From assembly GCA_037349315.1 (NCBI GenBank), contig JBAIAC010000042.1:9176001-9240000 (forward strand): a DNA stretch of 64,000 bases, written 5' to 3'. Each line of letters opens with the position of its first letter. The stretch's first letter is position 1. A model generated the notes under the pieces. That model saw only the letters and a list, made by a program, of their open reading frames with translations. It searched no databases and was not told the origin of the DNA. Made by a program: the position numbers and the translations under genes. Shown here in pieces: positions 1 to 11,000 of this stretch. This stretch comes from Chelydra serpentina. Taxonomy: Eukaryota; Chordata; Testudines; Chelydridae.

Positions 1-1543
1 AGGGTGCAGTCCACACCATCCTCCAGATCGTTGATGAAGATATTGAACAAAACCGGCCCCAGCACCGACCCTTGGGGCACTCCACTTGATACCGGCTGCC
101 AACTAGACATGGAGCCATTGATCACTACCCGTTGAGCCCGACCATACAGCCAGTTTTCTATCCACCTTACAGTCCATTCATCCAGCCCATACTTCTTTAA
201 CTTGCTGGCAAGAATACTGTGGGAAAGTATATCAAAAGCTTTGCTAAAGTCAAGAAATAGCACATCCACTGCTTTCCCCTCATCCACAGAGCCAGTTATC
301 TCATCATAGAAGGCAATTAGGTTAGTCAGGCATGACTTGCCCTTGGTGAATCCATGCTGACTGTTCCTGATCACTTTCCTCTTCTTTAAGTGGTTCGGAA
401 TTGATTCCTTGAAGACCTGTTTCATGATTTTTCTAGGGACTGAGGTGAGACTGACTGGCCTGTAGTTCCCCGGATCTTTCTTCTTCCCTTTTTTAAAGAT
501 GGGCACTACATTAGCTTTTTTCCAGTCATCCAGGACCTCCCCCGATTGCCATGATTTGTCAAAGATAATGGCCAATGGCTCTGCAATCACATCGGCCAAC
601 TCCTTTAGCACCCTCGGATACAGTGCATCCGGCCCCATGGACTTGTGCTCATCCAGCTTTTCCAAATAGTCCCAAACTACTTCTTTCTCCACAGAAGGCT
701 GGTCACCTCCTCCCCATACCGTGCTGCGGAGTGCAGCCGTCTGGGAGCTGACCTTGTCTGTGAAGACAGAGGCAAAAAAAGCATTGAGTACACTAGCTTT
801 CTCCACATCCTCTGTCACTAGGTTCCTTCCCTCATTCAGCAAGGGGCCCACACTTTCCTTGACTTTCTTTTTGTTGCTAACATACCTGAAGAAACCCTTC
901 TTGTTACTCCTAACATCTCCAGCTAGCTGCAACTCCAAGTGTGATTTGGCCTTCCCAATTTCACTCCTGCATGCCTGAGCAATATTTTTATACTCCTTCC
1001 TGGTCATTTGTTCAATCTTCCACTTCTTGTAAGCTGCTTTTTTGTGTTTAAGACGAGCAAGGATTTCACTGTTAAGCCAAGCTGGTCACCTGCCATATTT
1101 ACTTTTCTTTCTACACATTGGGATGGTTTGTTCCTGCAGCCTCAATAAGGATTCTTTAAAATACAGCCAGCTTTCCTTGACTCCTTTCCCCCTCATGTTA
1201 TTCTCCCAGGGGACCTTGCCCTGCTCTCCTTTCTTCCTTGTGTCAGGATCCTGAACTCGACCATCTCATGGTCACTGCCTCCGAGGTTCCCATCCACTAT
1301 TGCATCCTCCACTATTTCTTCCCTGTTTGCAAGCAGCAGGTCAAGAAGAGCTTTTCCTTAGTTGGTTCCTCCAGCACTTGCACCAGGAAATTGTCCCCTA
1401 CACTTTCCAAAAACTTCCTGGATTATCTGTGCACTGCTGTATTGCTCTCCCAGCAGATATCGGGGTGATTAAAGTCACCCATGAGAACCAGGGCCTGTGA
1501 TCTAGTAACTCCTGTTAGTTGCAGGAAGAAAGTCTCGTCCTCC

Positions 1544-1939
1544 TTATCCCCCTGGTCTGGTGGTCTGTAGCAATTTTATCCAGAGACTCTCAGGTTTTTC
1601 TGCAGTTTCATACTGGAGCTCTGAGCAGTCATACTGCTCTCTTACATACAACGCAACTCCCCCACCTTTTCTGCCCTGCCTATCCTTCCTGAACAGTTTA
1701 TATCCATCCATGACAGTACTCCAATCATGTGAGTTATCCCACCAAGTCTCTCTTATTCCAATTACATCATAATTCCTTGACTGTGCCAGGACTTCCAGTT
1801 CTCCCTGCTTATTTCCCAGGCTTCTTGCATTTGTGTATAGGCACTTAAAATAACTCTCTGATCGTCCTGCTGTCCCAGTATGGGGCAGGAGCCCTCCCCT
1901 CTTGCACTCACCTACTTGTGCTTCCTCCCGGTATCCCAC
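1544..1939 (-). pseudogene. CR1 ORF2 apurinic-type endonuclease fragment
   Basis: A 131-codon open stretch matching the N-terminal endonuclease domain of CR1 ORF2. YTNARSLGNK (about residues 36-45) holds the metal-site asparagine motif, GIRETWWDN (about 61-69) holds the catalytic glutamate of the ETW motif, and GGGVALYVRE (about 92-101) follows. The domain nicks target DNA during insertion. A stop at 1544 ends the frame before the RT, so the polyprotein is broken. Confidence 0.85.
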
Positions 1940-2145
1940 TTGCCCACTTACCTCGGGGCTTTGGTCTCCTTCCCCCGGTGAACCTAGTTTAAAACCCTCC
2001 TCACTAGGTTAGCCAGCCTGCTTGCAAAGATGCTCTTCCCTCTCTTCGTGAGGTGGATCCAGTCTCTGCCTAGAACTCCTTCTTCTTGGAACACCATCCC
2101 ATGGTCAAAGAATCCAAACCCTTCTCTCTGACACCATCTGCGTAG

Positions 2146-2412
2146 TCATTCGTTGACTTCCACGATTCGACAGTCTCTACCCCGGCCTTTTCCTGCCACA
2201 GGGAGGATAGACGAGAACACCACTTGTGCCTCAAACGCCTTTATCCTTCTTCCCAGAGCCACGTAGTCTGCAGTGATACGCTCAAGGTCATTCTTGGCAG
2301 TATCATTGGTGCCCACGTGGAGAAGCAGGAAGGGGCAGCGATCTGAGGGCTTGATGAGTCTCAGCAGTCTCTCTGTCACATCATGAATCCTAGCCCCTGG
2401 CAAGCAGCACAC
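2146..2412 (-). pseudogene. CR1 ORF1 esterase-like domain fragment
   Basis: An 88-codon frame from the SGNH/esterase-like region of CR1 ORF1. HVGTNDTA at about residues 32-39 carries the GTND block of SGNH hydrolases, preceded by a GARIHDVTERL segment and followed by VVFSSILPVAG. The role of this domain in CR1 mobility is not settled. The frame ends in place and is only part of ORF1. Confidence 0.8.
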
Positions 2413-2610
2413 CTCTCAGTTTTCCCAGTCAGGGTAGCAGATAGATGACTCAATCCCCACCTTGCCTCAGTGGCTACTGCCAGTCACCATCTTGCCCCCG
2501 TTCACTGGGGCAGACTGCAGTCTGTAATGGCTACTCATCATTGGCAAGTAGGGTTTGGACCAGCTGCCTCTGCCTAACCCTGGGCTGCACCTTTGCAACC
2601 CCAGTACCTA

Positions 2611-3023
2611 TTTTAGGCCCTGCACAAGGCCTGCAGCCTGGGGAGTTGGCAGGCTGGAGCTCCCCAGCTTCTCTTGCCCTATTCCCCAGCACTGCTCCAG
2701 TAGTTCCTTTTTGGGCCTTTAACAAAGCCCGGAGCCTGGGGGTTTACCAGGCTGGAGCTCCCCAGCTCCTTTTGCCTTCCCCCAGCCCTCCTCTACTTTA
2801 GGTACCTTGTTCTCCCAGGCAGCCAGGTCCTTCTCTCTCTACTTCTAGAGAGAGACACCTCCAGCTTCTGGCTCCCAGCCCTCTTATAAGGGCCAGCTGT
2901 GGTCTGATTGGGGCATGGCCCCAGCTGTGGCTGCTTCCCCAATCAGCCTTTCCCAACCACAGCCATCTCCAGGGCTGCTTTTAACCCCTTCAGGGCTGGA
3001 GCGGGGTGATCACCCCGCTACAG
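2611..3023 (-). other. LTR-like or CR1 5'UTR-like region with tandem copies, TATA-like site and palindrome
   Basis: Two diverged tandem copies of about 97 bp begin at 2611 and 2708, sharing the block ggctggagctccccagct. On the minus strand a TATAAGAGG box lies near 2885-2893, and a perfect 20-bp palindrome centred on GTGATCAC spans 3000-3019, followed by a minus-strand TGTAGCGGGG start. This could be a minus-strand LTR promoter abutting the CR1 or an unusual CR1 5' end. Nothing here decides between them. Confidence 0.45.
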
Positions 3024-3737
3024 ACACCAATAAATTTTCCACAGCAAACCCCTCCAGTGCCTTCTTCTGCTGCTCTCTGCAAAGTCCCACAGAGCAACAA
3101 CCTCCCCACTTACCTGGCTAACAGCCTCCCACCTTAATCCCAATGCAAAGTCACAAGCCCCAGTACTCACAGCCTCATACAGCTCTGGATGACAGCAAAA
3201 CTGGGTCTGGCTCTGGTTTGTCCTTCTCAGGTGATTCTTCCCTGGCACAGTGCTCTTCCTGGCTCCCATCCTTGGGTGTCCCCAGCCAGCCGCTCTGTCA
3301 TTCCTGGGCTTTGGGCAGGTTCTCAGCTGCTTCACTAGGCAAGGGCCCACTCACTGTAGGCCTCTTGTGAGGAGGTACAGACACACACGCCCTCTTGCTC
3401 TCCCTTTCTCCACTCTCCTTCTCTTAGAACACCCAGCACTTCCTCTGCCCAAGGGGGTCACAAATGATTGTAAAATTATCTTTGTAACTAAGTGGAAGTA
3501 GTGGAAGACGTTAGCCTCCCTGCCCATCAGTTAAGCAGTGCACAGCTGCTTCCAATGGTTCTTCTGATTCAACCCTTTGTCCTGCTGAGAGGCGTTGTCT
3601 GTGTTCATTAAAGGAAGAACCAGTCCCTTGTTCCTGCTCAGGAAACTGCAGGATTATGTAGCAGCTCCCCACGATTGGTAGACAATATGAAGCATGTCCA
3701 CATAAGCTAGAACACCACTAAATGAGAGCCAGGGTTG
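3024..3737. other. Unassigned sequence
   Basis: No coding frame, splice-bounded exon or recognisable repeat ends were seen. The short frames are not conserved-looking. Confidence 0.5.
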
Positions 3738-3965
3738 CCTGATGGATAGTGCAGTGAACTGAGAGTCAAGGGAAAGGGCGCTATTCCTGCCTTTGTTACT
3801 GAGCTGTGCATGAACTTGGGCAAGTCTCTGTTCCTCTCTCACCCTTTGTGCATCTTGCCTGTTTAGACTGTAAACTCTTCGGGGCACAGACTCTCCTGTG
3901 ATGTGTGAGCAGTTCCCAACACACCAGGGCCCCAGACTGGGGCCTCTAATCGCTGCTGTATGACA
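3738..3965 (+). mobile_element. MIR-like tRNA-derived SINE with L2-type tail
   Basis: A tRNA-like head (tggatagtgcagtgaactga) is followed by a MIR-type core (gggcaagtctctgttcctctc) and the amniote L2/MIR tail that includes tgtaaactcttcggggcaca. The 3' half recurs at 27008-27095. It is a non-coding Pol III-derived retroposon. Confidence 0.7.
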
Positions 3966-4804
3966 GACAATCACAGCCAATAATTCCAATACACTTGTAA
4001 TTTGTGTATCTCATCATTTTAATGTTAGTGCACTGACAATGTTACATTCTACTTAAAACCCTTCCAGCCACTCACTCCTGTCCACAGCACAGTAACTGTC
4101 AACTGTGGGTAACCTGAGCTGTCAATCAGGGCCACGACTGGATATTACTTATAACCACAAGGTCATTCCCTTGTGTAATGTACATGTAACCCACCAAACT
4201 TTGTTACACAAGCACCCACTATAATTCCATTTTACAGCAGGAACAGTGAGCAGGTTCGGTGTGATTGGACAGCAGAGCTCCCACCGGGGCATAACACATG
4301 AGATAAATACACACATTTGGACAGTCATGGATGCTCATTGCATGAATTTCTTCCAGACTGGAGCAAGACACCACAATGGAGTAAAGTTGCTCAAACTAAA
4401 ACAATCATTAGGTTCAAAGAGGACAAGCTGAGGGTTAACTGAGACTCCTCATAAATCTAGACACAATCTTATCATTATATCCAAACACTTTGGAAACAAC
4501 AATGAAATTAGCATCAAACATACAGATTTCTTCACTACCAAATGGTTCACAGGCCCCAAATCCTGTGCATTTAAAACATACATTACTGATGTGGCATTAA
4601 TGTCAGCACACCGCCATGAGCTGAACAAGCAGCAAGCACCCAGTTCTTCCAATAGGCTGATATCCTTGTCGGTGTGGTTATCTTCTTGCTGCAATTAGTA
4701 AAACAGGCCTGTGACTATCAGTGCTCAGGGTGGAGATCTGGTATGGCTGACTCCCTCTGGGTCTGGCGAAACTAACAAGATTTTGGCAACTTTTTTTCTT
4801 TATA
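3966..4804. other. Unassigned AT-moderate sequence
   Basis: No supported exon. I looked here for an IgV exon (LPC...W...DEGxYxC pattern) upstream of the Ig C exon and did not see one. Confidence 0.5.
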
Positions 4805-5537
4805 CAGTAAAAGCTGTTTTATCTGGCACTTCACTAACTAGAAAGCTCTATAAACTGGCATTTTTGATCATCATTGAAATTCCAGTTTATAATCCGCTTG
4901 GTGCGGGGCTGGCAGGGGGTTGGAGCACAGGAGGGGTTGTGGAGTGCAGGCTCTGGGAGGGAGTTTGGGTGTGGGAGAGGGTGTAGGACTGGGGCACAGG
5001 CTCTGGGAGGGAGGACTGGGGGCTCAGGGCAGGGAGTTGCGGGGCAGGAGGGGATGCGGGATGCCAGATTTGGTGGACGATCTCCTCAGGTGGCTCCCCG
5101 CAAGCAGTGACCTGTCCCAGCTGCTGCTAGGCAGAGAGGTGGCCAGGAGGATCTGCATGCTACCTCCGCCCACAGGCGCTGCCCCTGCAGCTCCCATTGG
5201 CTGCGGTTCCCTCAGTGAGGGGTGGGGGCAGCCCGTGGAGCCGCCTGCCACGCTTCCATCTAGAAGCAGCCAGGACAGGTCGCCACTTGAGAGGATCCTC
5301 CTGAGGAAAGCGCCCCAGGATCTGGTACCCTGCCCCCCTTTCTGCTCCCCAACCCCCTGCCCCACACCCCCTCCATCATCCAAACTCCCTCCGAGAGCCT
5401 GCGCTCCACACCCCTTCCCACGTCCCAACCCCGCACCCTCTCCCACACCCAAACTGTCTCCCTCTTATTTAACTGGCATTTTTCACTCACTGGTACCCCC
5501 CATTGCCCCAACATGCCAGATAAAACAGCTTTTACTG
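4805..5537. mobile_element. Non-autonomous Tigger/pogo-like DNA transposon, 733 bp
   Basis: Perfect terminal inverted repeats of 24 bp start CAGTAAAAGCTGTTTTATCT and are flanked by TA on both sides (4803-4804, 5538-5539), the Tc1/mariner-pogo target. The GC-rich interior has opposing halves that are themselves partly inverted. No transposase is encoded; the 239-codon plus frame over it is spurious. Confidence 0.88.
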
Positions 5538-5861
5538 TATTTGGGAGTGGAATTGGCCCCCACCCTTGGAGGTGCCCTACTAAGCATGCTGCAAGGGTTC
5601 ATGAACTTTTTCCTTTGTTTACCTGCTAGCCCCAACTAGCTGGAATCAGTGGGCTGTTTAAAAGGAACAGCAACAGAAGCATGGGGGGGGGTTACATATA
5701 ATTTTCACATCAGGCCTTTTAACCTCAGTCCTTGTCTGTGGCTCTTGGGCATTTCCCATGAGTCTGTCAGACCAAAGCCTTGTAAGTCACACCCCTTCTG
5801 GGAGAGCACTCTGTAGCCTGTGCTCTTCTAGTCAAGAATCCCATATGAGAAAGGTTCCAGA
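5538..5861. other. Unassigned sequence between Tigger-like and Penelope-like elements
   Basis: No exon or repeat terminus could be supported. Confidence 0.45.
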
Positions 5862-6955
5862 CACTCGAGGGGTAGCCATGTTAGTTTGTTTCAGCAAAAA
5901 CTAGCAGGAGTCTTGTGGCACCTTAAAGGCTAACTAATTTGTTAGACCATAAGCTCTAGAAGTCACCTACTACTACCTAGAAGTCACCTACTACAGGATA
6001 GGTCCAACAAAGAAAGTAACAGAACGCCACTAGCCGTCACCTACAGCCCCCACCTAAAGGCTCTCCAGCACATCATCAAGGATCTACAACCCATCCTGGA
6101 AGATGATCCCTCACTCTCACAAACCTTGGGAGGCAGACCAGTCCTTGTTTACAGACAGCCCCCCAATCTGAGGCAAATACTCACCAGCAACCACACACCA
6201 CACAACAGAAACACCAACCCAGGAACGATTCCCTGCAGCAAACCCCGCTGCCAACTCCGTCCACATATCTACTCAAGTGACACCATCACAGGACCTAACC
6301 ACATCAGCCACACCATAAGAGGCTCGTTTTCCTGCACATCCACTAATGTAATATATGCCATCATTTGCCAGCAATGCCCCTCTGTCATGTACATTGGTCA
6401 AACCGGACAGTCTCTATGCAAAAGAATAAATGGACACAAAGCAGACATCAGGAATTATAACATTCAAAAACCAGTGGGAGAGCATTTTAATCTCCCTGGA
6501 CACTCAATTTCAGACTTAAAAGTGGAAATTCTTCAACAAAAAAAACGTAAAGAACAGACTCCAACGAGAAACTGCAGAGCTGGAATTAATTTGCAAATAT
6601 GACCATCAAACTAGCAAATTAGGCCTGAACAAAGACTGGGAATGGCTGGGTCACTACAGAAAGTAATTTCCCCATCAACTGTCAAGTATGGGCCATCCAT
6701 CTTGATGCAATTGGCCTTGTTAGCACTACAAAAAGTGTTAGGAACAGGACACTTCCACTCTGATTGATTTAACCTTGTTAGCACTGATTCCCCACATGGT
6801 AAGGCAACTCCCATCTTGCCATACGCTGTATATTTATGCCTGCTACTGTAATTTTCATTCCATACATCTGATGAAGTGGGTCATAGCCCACAAAAGCTTC
6901 TGCTTTAATAAATTTGTTAGTCTTTAAGGTGCCACAAGACTTCTCATTGTCGTAG
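5862..6955 (+). mobile_element. Penelope-like element remnant with inverted terminal piece
   Basis: The left end (5862-5948) carries the element's 3'-terminal sequence in inverted orientation (tagccatgttagt... cttgtggcacctta). The body holds the C-terminal polyprotein with GIY-YIG domain, and the right end is the direct 3' terminus (tttgttagtctttaaggtgc). Inverted and direct terminal copies are known for Penelope pseudo-LTRs. A short duplication, cctagaagtcacctac, sits at 5950-5995. Confidence 0.85.
5995..6602 (+). pseudogene. Penelope polyprotein C-terminus with GIY-YIG endonuclease
   Basis: An open frame runs from about 5995, past the first ATG-like start, to a stop at 6600-6602. It contains VLVYRQPPNLRQIL, a cysteine-bearing linker and the GIY-YIG module: NVIYAIICQQC, then MYIGQTGQSLCKRINGHKAD with the conserved arginine and HxxD. 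GIY-YIG nucleases nick target DNA for Penelope insertion. Compared with the copy at the right edge of the window, this one shifts frame near 6540 in an A-run and ends early. The upstream reverse transcriptase is missing. Confidence 0.85.
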
Positions 6956-7036
6956 CTTATTTGTCTCTCTTTGTAGGTCATTTCCCCCTCTAGGATGGTG
7001 TGTGTGAAATTTCCAAACAGCCTAAGGGCCTCTCTG

Positions 7037-7055
7037 CACACACACACACACACAC
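7037..7055. repeat. (CA)n microsatellite
   Basis: About nine CA units in a row just after the Penelope remnant. Confidence 0.9.
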
Positions 7056-7370
7056 TGACCCCACAATAATCTGTTTGAATTCACACCTTTGGTTAAGGTA
7101 CAAGATTTCTTGTTTCAATTAAAATAATTTTATTTCAGTTTAGCTCATCAATAATAAACCTCCCAAGTGTGATCTGGTGTGGGAGGTGTTACCTTAACCC
7201 TACATTTCCTTGTTGAGTGTTTGTGTTTCTGTTTTTCTGAGTGTATTTCCTGGCTTTCAGTTGTGTCAGTTTTCTGTGATACATTTCTTTATTCTGGAAG
7301 TGTACAAGGCACTGCCAAGCAACCTGAACTCCCCTATAATAAAGTTTTTTTATTTGTGAATTAATTTAAT

Positions 7371-7575
7371 GCTTGTCTACACATACATAGGCACTGGTTT
7401 TGATGAACTAGTGCAAAGCTCTGTATGGACACTCCTAAAAGAGTTTGGAAATGGCTTATACTGATTTAGCTTGAGTCAATTCCTTCTTGATTTAAGAGTG
7501 TCCACACAGGGATTTGCACTTGATTAACTAAACCAGTTTAACTAAACTGGAACAAATTTGTGCATAGAAAAGCCC
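7371..7575. mobile_element. Short MITE, CTTGTCTACAC type
   Basis: Left end GCTTGTCTACACATACATA, right end a diverged inverted counterpart (tgtgcatagaaaagccc), and an internal mirror around AAACCAGTTTAACTAAACTGG. It belongs by its end motif with the Harbinger-like MITEs. Target duplication not clear. Confidence 0.55.
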
Positions 7576-7763
7576 TGACATTAATATTTATTTTACTGTC
7601 TATCAAATATGAATCTGACCAGATTAACTGACCAGCCACACTCATGGACTCACATTTGATTATTAGTTTTACAGGAAATAGCTTTTGATAACAGTGTAAT
7701 AAAGCTTTTGGCTCGTTACTGGGCACTGTAGGATTATCACAAGTTCATTTATTTCTTCTATAG

Positions 7764-8045
7764 GTTTGGGCTCTGATCCTGTCATCTCTGTGGAGGGACA
7801 TCAGGATGGTGGGATCCGGGTGGTGTGTCAATCATCCAGATGGTACCCAGAGCCCAAGGCTCAGTGGAAAGATCTCCAGGGGCAGATCTTACCATCATCC
7901 TCTAAAGAAATAACTACAAAGACCAAAGACCTGTTTCAAACAGAGATTGCCATTGTTCTAACAGAAGAGTCCAACAAGAAAGTGTCCTGCTGTGTCAGGA
8001 ACCCCCGACTCAACCAGAAGAGAGAGTCAGCGATTTCCATAGCAG
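7764..8045 (+). CDS. Exon: Ig C-type domain of butyrophilin-like protein
   Basis: This 282-nt exon (94 codons, phase 1-1) encodes the membrane-proximal Ig domain. The acceptor is a pyrimidine run ending in TAG at 7761-7763; the donor GT is at 8046-8047. It opens with [12 protein letters not shown], followed by the first-strand cysteine (VVCQSS), the WYPEP motif, the WKD tryptophan, and the partner cysteine in VSCCVRN, then ends SAISIA. These are the hallmarks of the second Ig domain of butyrophilins, and the exon length equals the usual BTN IgC exon length as I recall it. An extra cysteine sits beside the canonical one (CC), which is unusual and could allow another disulfide. No N-glycosylation sequon is visible. 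The reading frame is intact. Confidence 0.95.
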
Positions 8046-11000
8046 GTCAGTGCCTGTCCATTCTGCACATGGATAGACTGAGAAGCTGCAGACATGAGTG
8101 GAGACTATTTATCATTGTGTCTCCATTTGTTGGCCTGAACCTTCAAGGTGCTGAGCATGTCTTAGAAAGTCCTGAACAACCTCGGTTCTCTTTGGAGATG
8201 TCTACATTGCAATTAGACACCTGCTGGTGCCCTGTGCCAGCTGGCTCAGGCTAAGGGGCTCAGGCTAAGAGGCTGTTAAATGGCAGTGTAGACGTTCAGG
8301 CTCGGGCTGGAGACCAGGTTCTAGGATGCTGTGAGAGTCCCAGCATTCGGGCTTCAGCCTAAGCCCATCTACACTGCCATTAAACAGCCCCTTAGTTGGC
8401 ACGAGCCAGCTGCGGGTATCTAATTGCAATATAGACATAAACTTTGACTCCTGTAGGAGCTATGGGTGTTTAGCACCTTGCAGGCTGGGACACCATTGGC
8501 CACATTTTCATAATAGCTCAGTACCCAGCTGTGATTGGTCAGACCCCGCTGGGATGTGTTGGGATGCCACTGAGTCAGTCTATTCTACTGGCCTGGGTCC
8601 CCTTTACCTGGTCTTGCTGGGCCATGCTCACAAGCCTCTTCCAGCCAAGCACATAGGCAGGGCCACGTCCTGCTGCAGAACGATACAGACAGTGAGATCA
8701 GCTCTGGGGAGACTCAACTTAAGGGACTTGCCACAGCCCCAGGTGTTCACCTCCCTTGGAGTGCAAACCCAAACTTATATGAAATTCGTCCCTTCCCTCA
8801 ATGTTGAGGAAGGTATGCACAACTCCCCCGCCCCCCAGTTAGAAATTATATAAACTGGATTATATTATAAACAAGAAATATGTTCACTAACTACAAAAGA
8901 TGGATTTTAAGAGGTTAAAGAGGTAGCAAACAGAACAAAGCAGATTACTAAGAAAATAAAACAAAGCACACAAGCTAAGCTAGATTCACTAAAGAAATTG
9001 GTTATATATAGCAATTCCTCACCCTAGATGGTGGTCGGTCTTAGGTAGATTCCTTCACAGGCCAGATATCTTTCCTGCCTGGGTCAAGCAGTTCTTGTTT
9101 CCAGGTGTTTTTCAGTGTCTCTTTGTGTGGGGCGGCAGAGGAGAAATGAACCGAAGATCTTGATTGTTTCCATCCCCCACCTTATATAGGATTGCCATAA
9201 GGTGGGAATCCTTTGTTTGATTCCCCCAACTCCCAATGAAAAAGTTCAGCAGTCCAAAATGGAGGTTAGTATCAAGTGACCAGGTCACTTGACTCTGTAG
9301 CATCACAGCATCCATGAGTTAGTGGTAGTATGGAGCTTCCACAGGAAGGCCAAGCCTTTTCACAGTCCATTGTCCTCACTGATGGGTCATCAGCCCTGTC
9401 TGGCTTTTCCATTGTTGTACCTGAAGTGTTAGCAGTGGGTGTCACCCAAAGTAGTATAGTTGGAATACAGATACTGTGACAAAGTTCCTCCTCTACCTTA
9501 GTGGGTCCTGCGCTTATTGGCGGATTTTGCTCACCTCAGAGATCTTCCCCTCTGGTAGAACCCACAGTCCAGGTCAACTCCTCCTGTGTCTGATCAGGAG
9601 TCAGGAGGTTTGGGGGAACCCAGGCCCACCCTCTACTCCAGGTTCCAGCCCAGGGCCCTGTGGATTGCAGTAGTTTAGAGTGCCTCCTGGAACAGCTGCA
9701 CAACAGCTACAACTCCCTGGGCTACTTCCCCATGGCCTCCTCTCAACACCGTCTTTATCCTCACCACAGGATCTTCCAGCAGTACGCCCTCTTACTCTCA
9801 GCTCCTAGTGCTTCTTGCTCCCAGCTCCTTGAACGCACGCCACAAACTGAAATGAGGTCCTTTTTAAACCCAGGTGCTCTGATTAGCCAGCCTGTCCTAA
9901 TTGATTCTAGCAGTTTCTTCTTAATTGGCTCCAGGTATCTTAAGTAGTTCCAGCAGGTTCCTGATTGTTCTAGTGCAGCCCCTGCTCTGGTCACTCAGGG
10001 AACAGAAAACTATTCTTCCAATGGCCAGTATATTTGCCTTCTACCAGACTTCTGTACCCCACTCATCTGGGTCTGTCACAATACATAGTCAATATTCCTA
10101 ACTTCAGATACAAAAATGATGCAAGGATACAAATAGGATAATCACATTCAATAAATCACAACCTTTCAAATGATACCTTACTTGCATAAAGTACACCTCG
10201 GTTATGTCATATCTAGGGTGACCAGATGTCCCAATTTTATAGGGATAGTCCTGATTTTGGGGGATTTTTCTTATGTAGGCACCTATTACCTCCCACCTCC
10301 TGTTCCGATTTTTCACATTTGCTGTCTGGTCATCCTAGTCATATCCATATCATAAGCATATTTTCATAAAGAATATGGAACGTAATGTCACACCAGCAAT
10401 CATCATTCTTCTCAGTAGGGGTCAGGGAGGGAATTCTCTTTTGTTCTTGTTGTGTAGTGAGGACTGTGTTGGAATTGCAAGTTGTCACTTTAAGAGAGGG
10501 GTGTTTACCAGGTGCTGTTTGCAGACCAGAGGGCTCTGTAAAAAAGCAGAATCAGAGCTTGTCTGCAGGAACAGTTAGTTTGTGGCAAGCCGGGGTGTAA
10601 AGCTGGCATGCACTAACTGTCTGTGTGGCCCCTGCTACATGCACTCACAATTCCGTAGTGTGCTTTGATCTGCCCCGCTTTGAAATGGGAACAGATCTAC
10701 GTACACCAGGGAACTTTCAGTGCACAGCAGCAGGGTGCACACAGCCAGTTAGTGCGCAGCAAGCTAGTGCAAGGTGGATTTACACTCCAGCCTGCTGCGC
10801 ACAATCTGTGCCTATAGACAAGCCAACGTAAAGCAAGGTGCCCACTGCCGTAGGGAGCAGCCTCTCCTCTGTGGTTTGGGTTTTTGTGAGTTATGGTTCT
10901 GGATTCTAAGAAGTAAAGTCCTGTTTGTGACATGCCCTATGGTACAGTCTGGACTGTTAAACTGCTGTGTCCCTTTAACTCTCCAGCCCAGGATGCCTGT

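Larger units (their letters stand above)
1..2440 (-). mobile_element. CR1 LINE, truncated by the left window edge
   Basis: Read on the minus strand this is a CR1 retrotransposon: the ORF1 esterase-like part (2412-2146), the ORF2 endonuclease (1939-1544) and the reverse transcriptase running off the left edge. The RT shows [11 protein letters not shown] near 240-270 and, at the very left, the conserved VPQGSVLGP block; the catalytic YxDD region lies outside. Copy-and-paste mobility by target-primed reverse transcription is known for CR1. I see no full-length open frame, so it is probably inactive. Confidence 0.92.
8850..10394 (-). mobile_element. Minus-strand LTR remnant, interrupted twice
   Basis: On the minus strand an LTR appears to start at 10394 (TGTGACATTACG), has a TATATAAGG box at about 9178-9186 and fades near 8850. 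It is split by the 606-bp LTR at 9475-10080 and by the hAT MITE at 10214-10337, both with clean target duplications. The 3' border is uncertain and no internal coding region remains. Confidence 0.5.

Noticed and set aside
4920..5639. 239-codon plus-strand frame
   Set aside because: Spans the Tigger-like element and its right inverted repeat.
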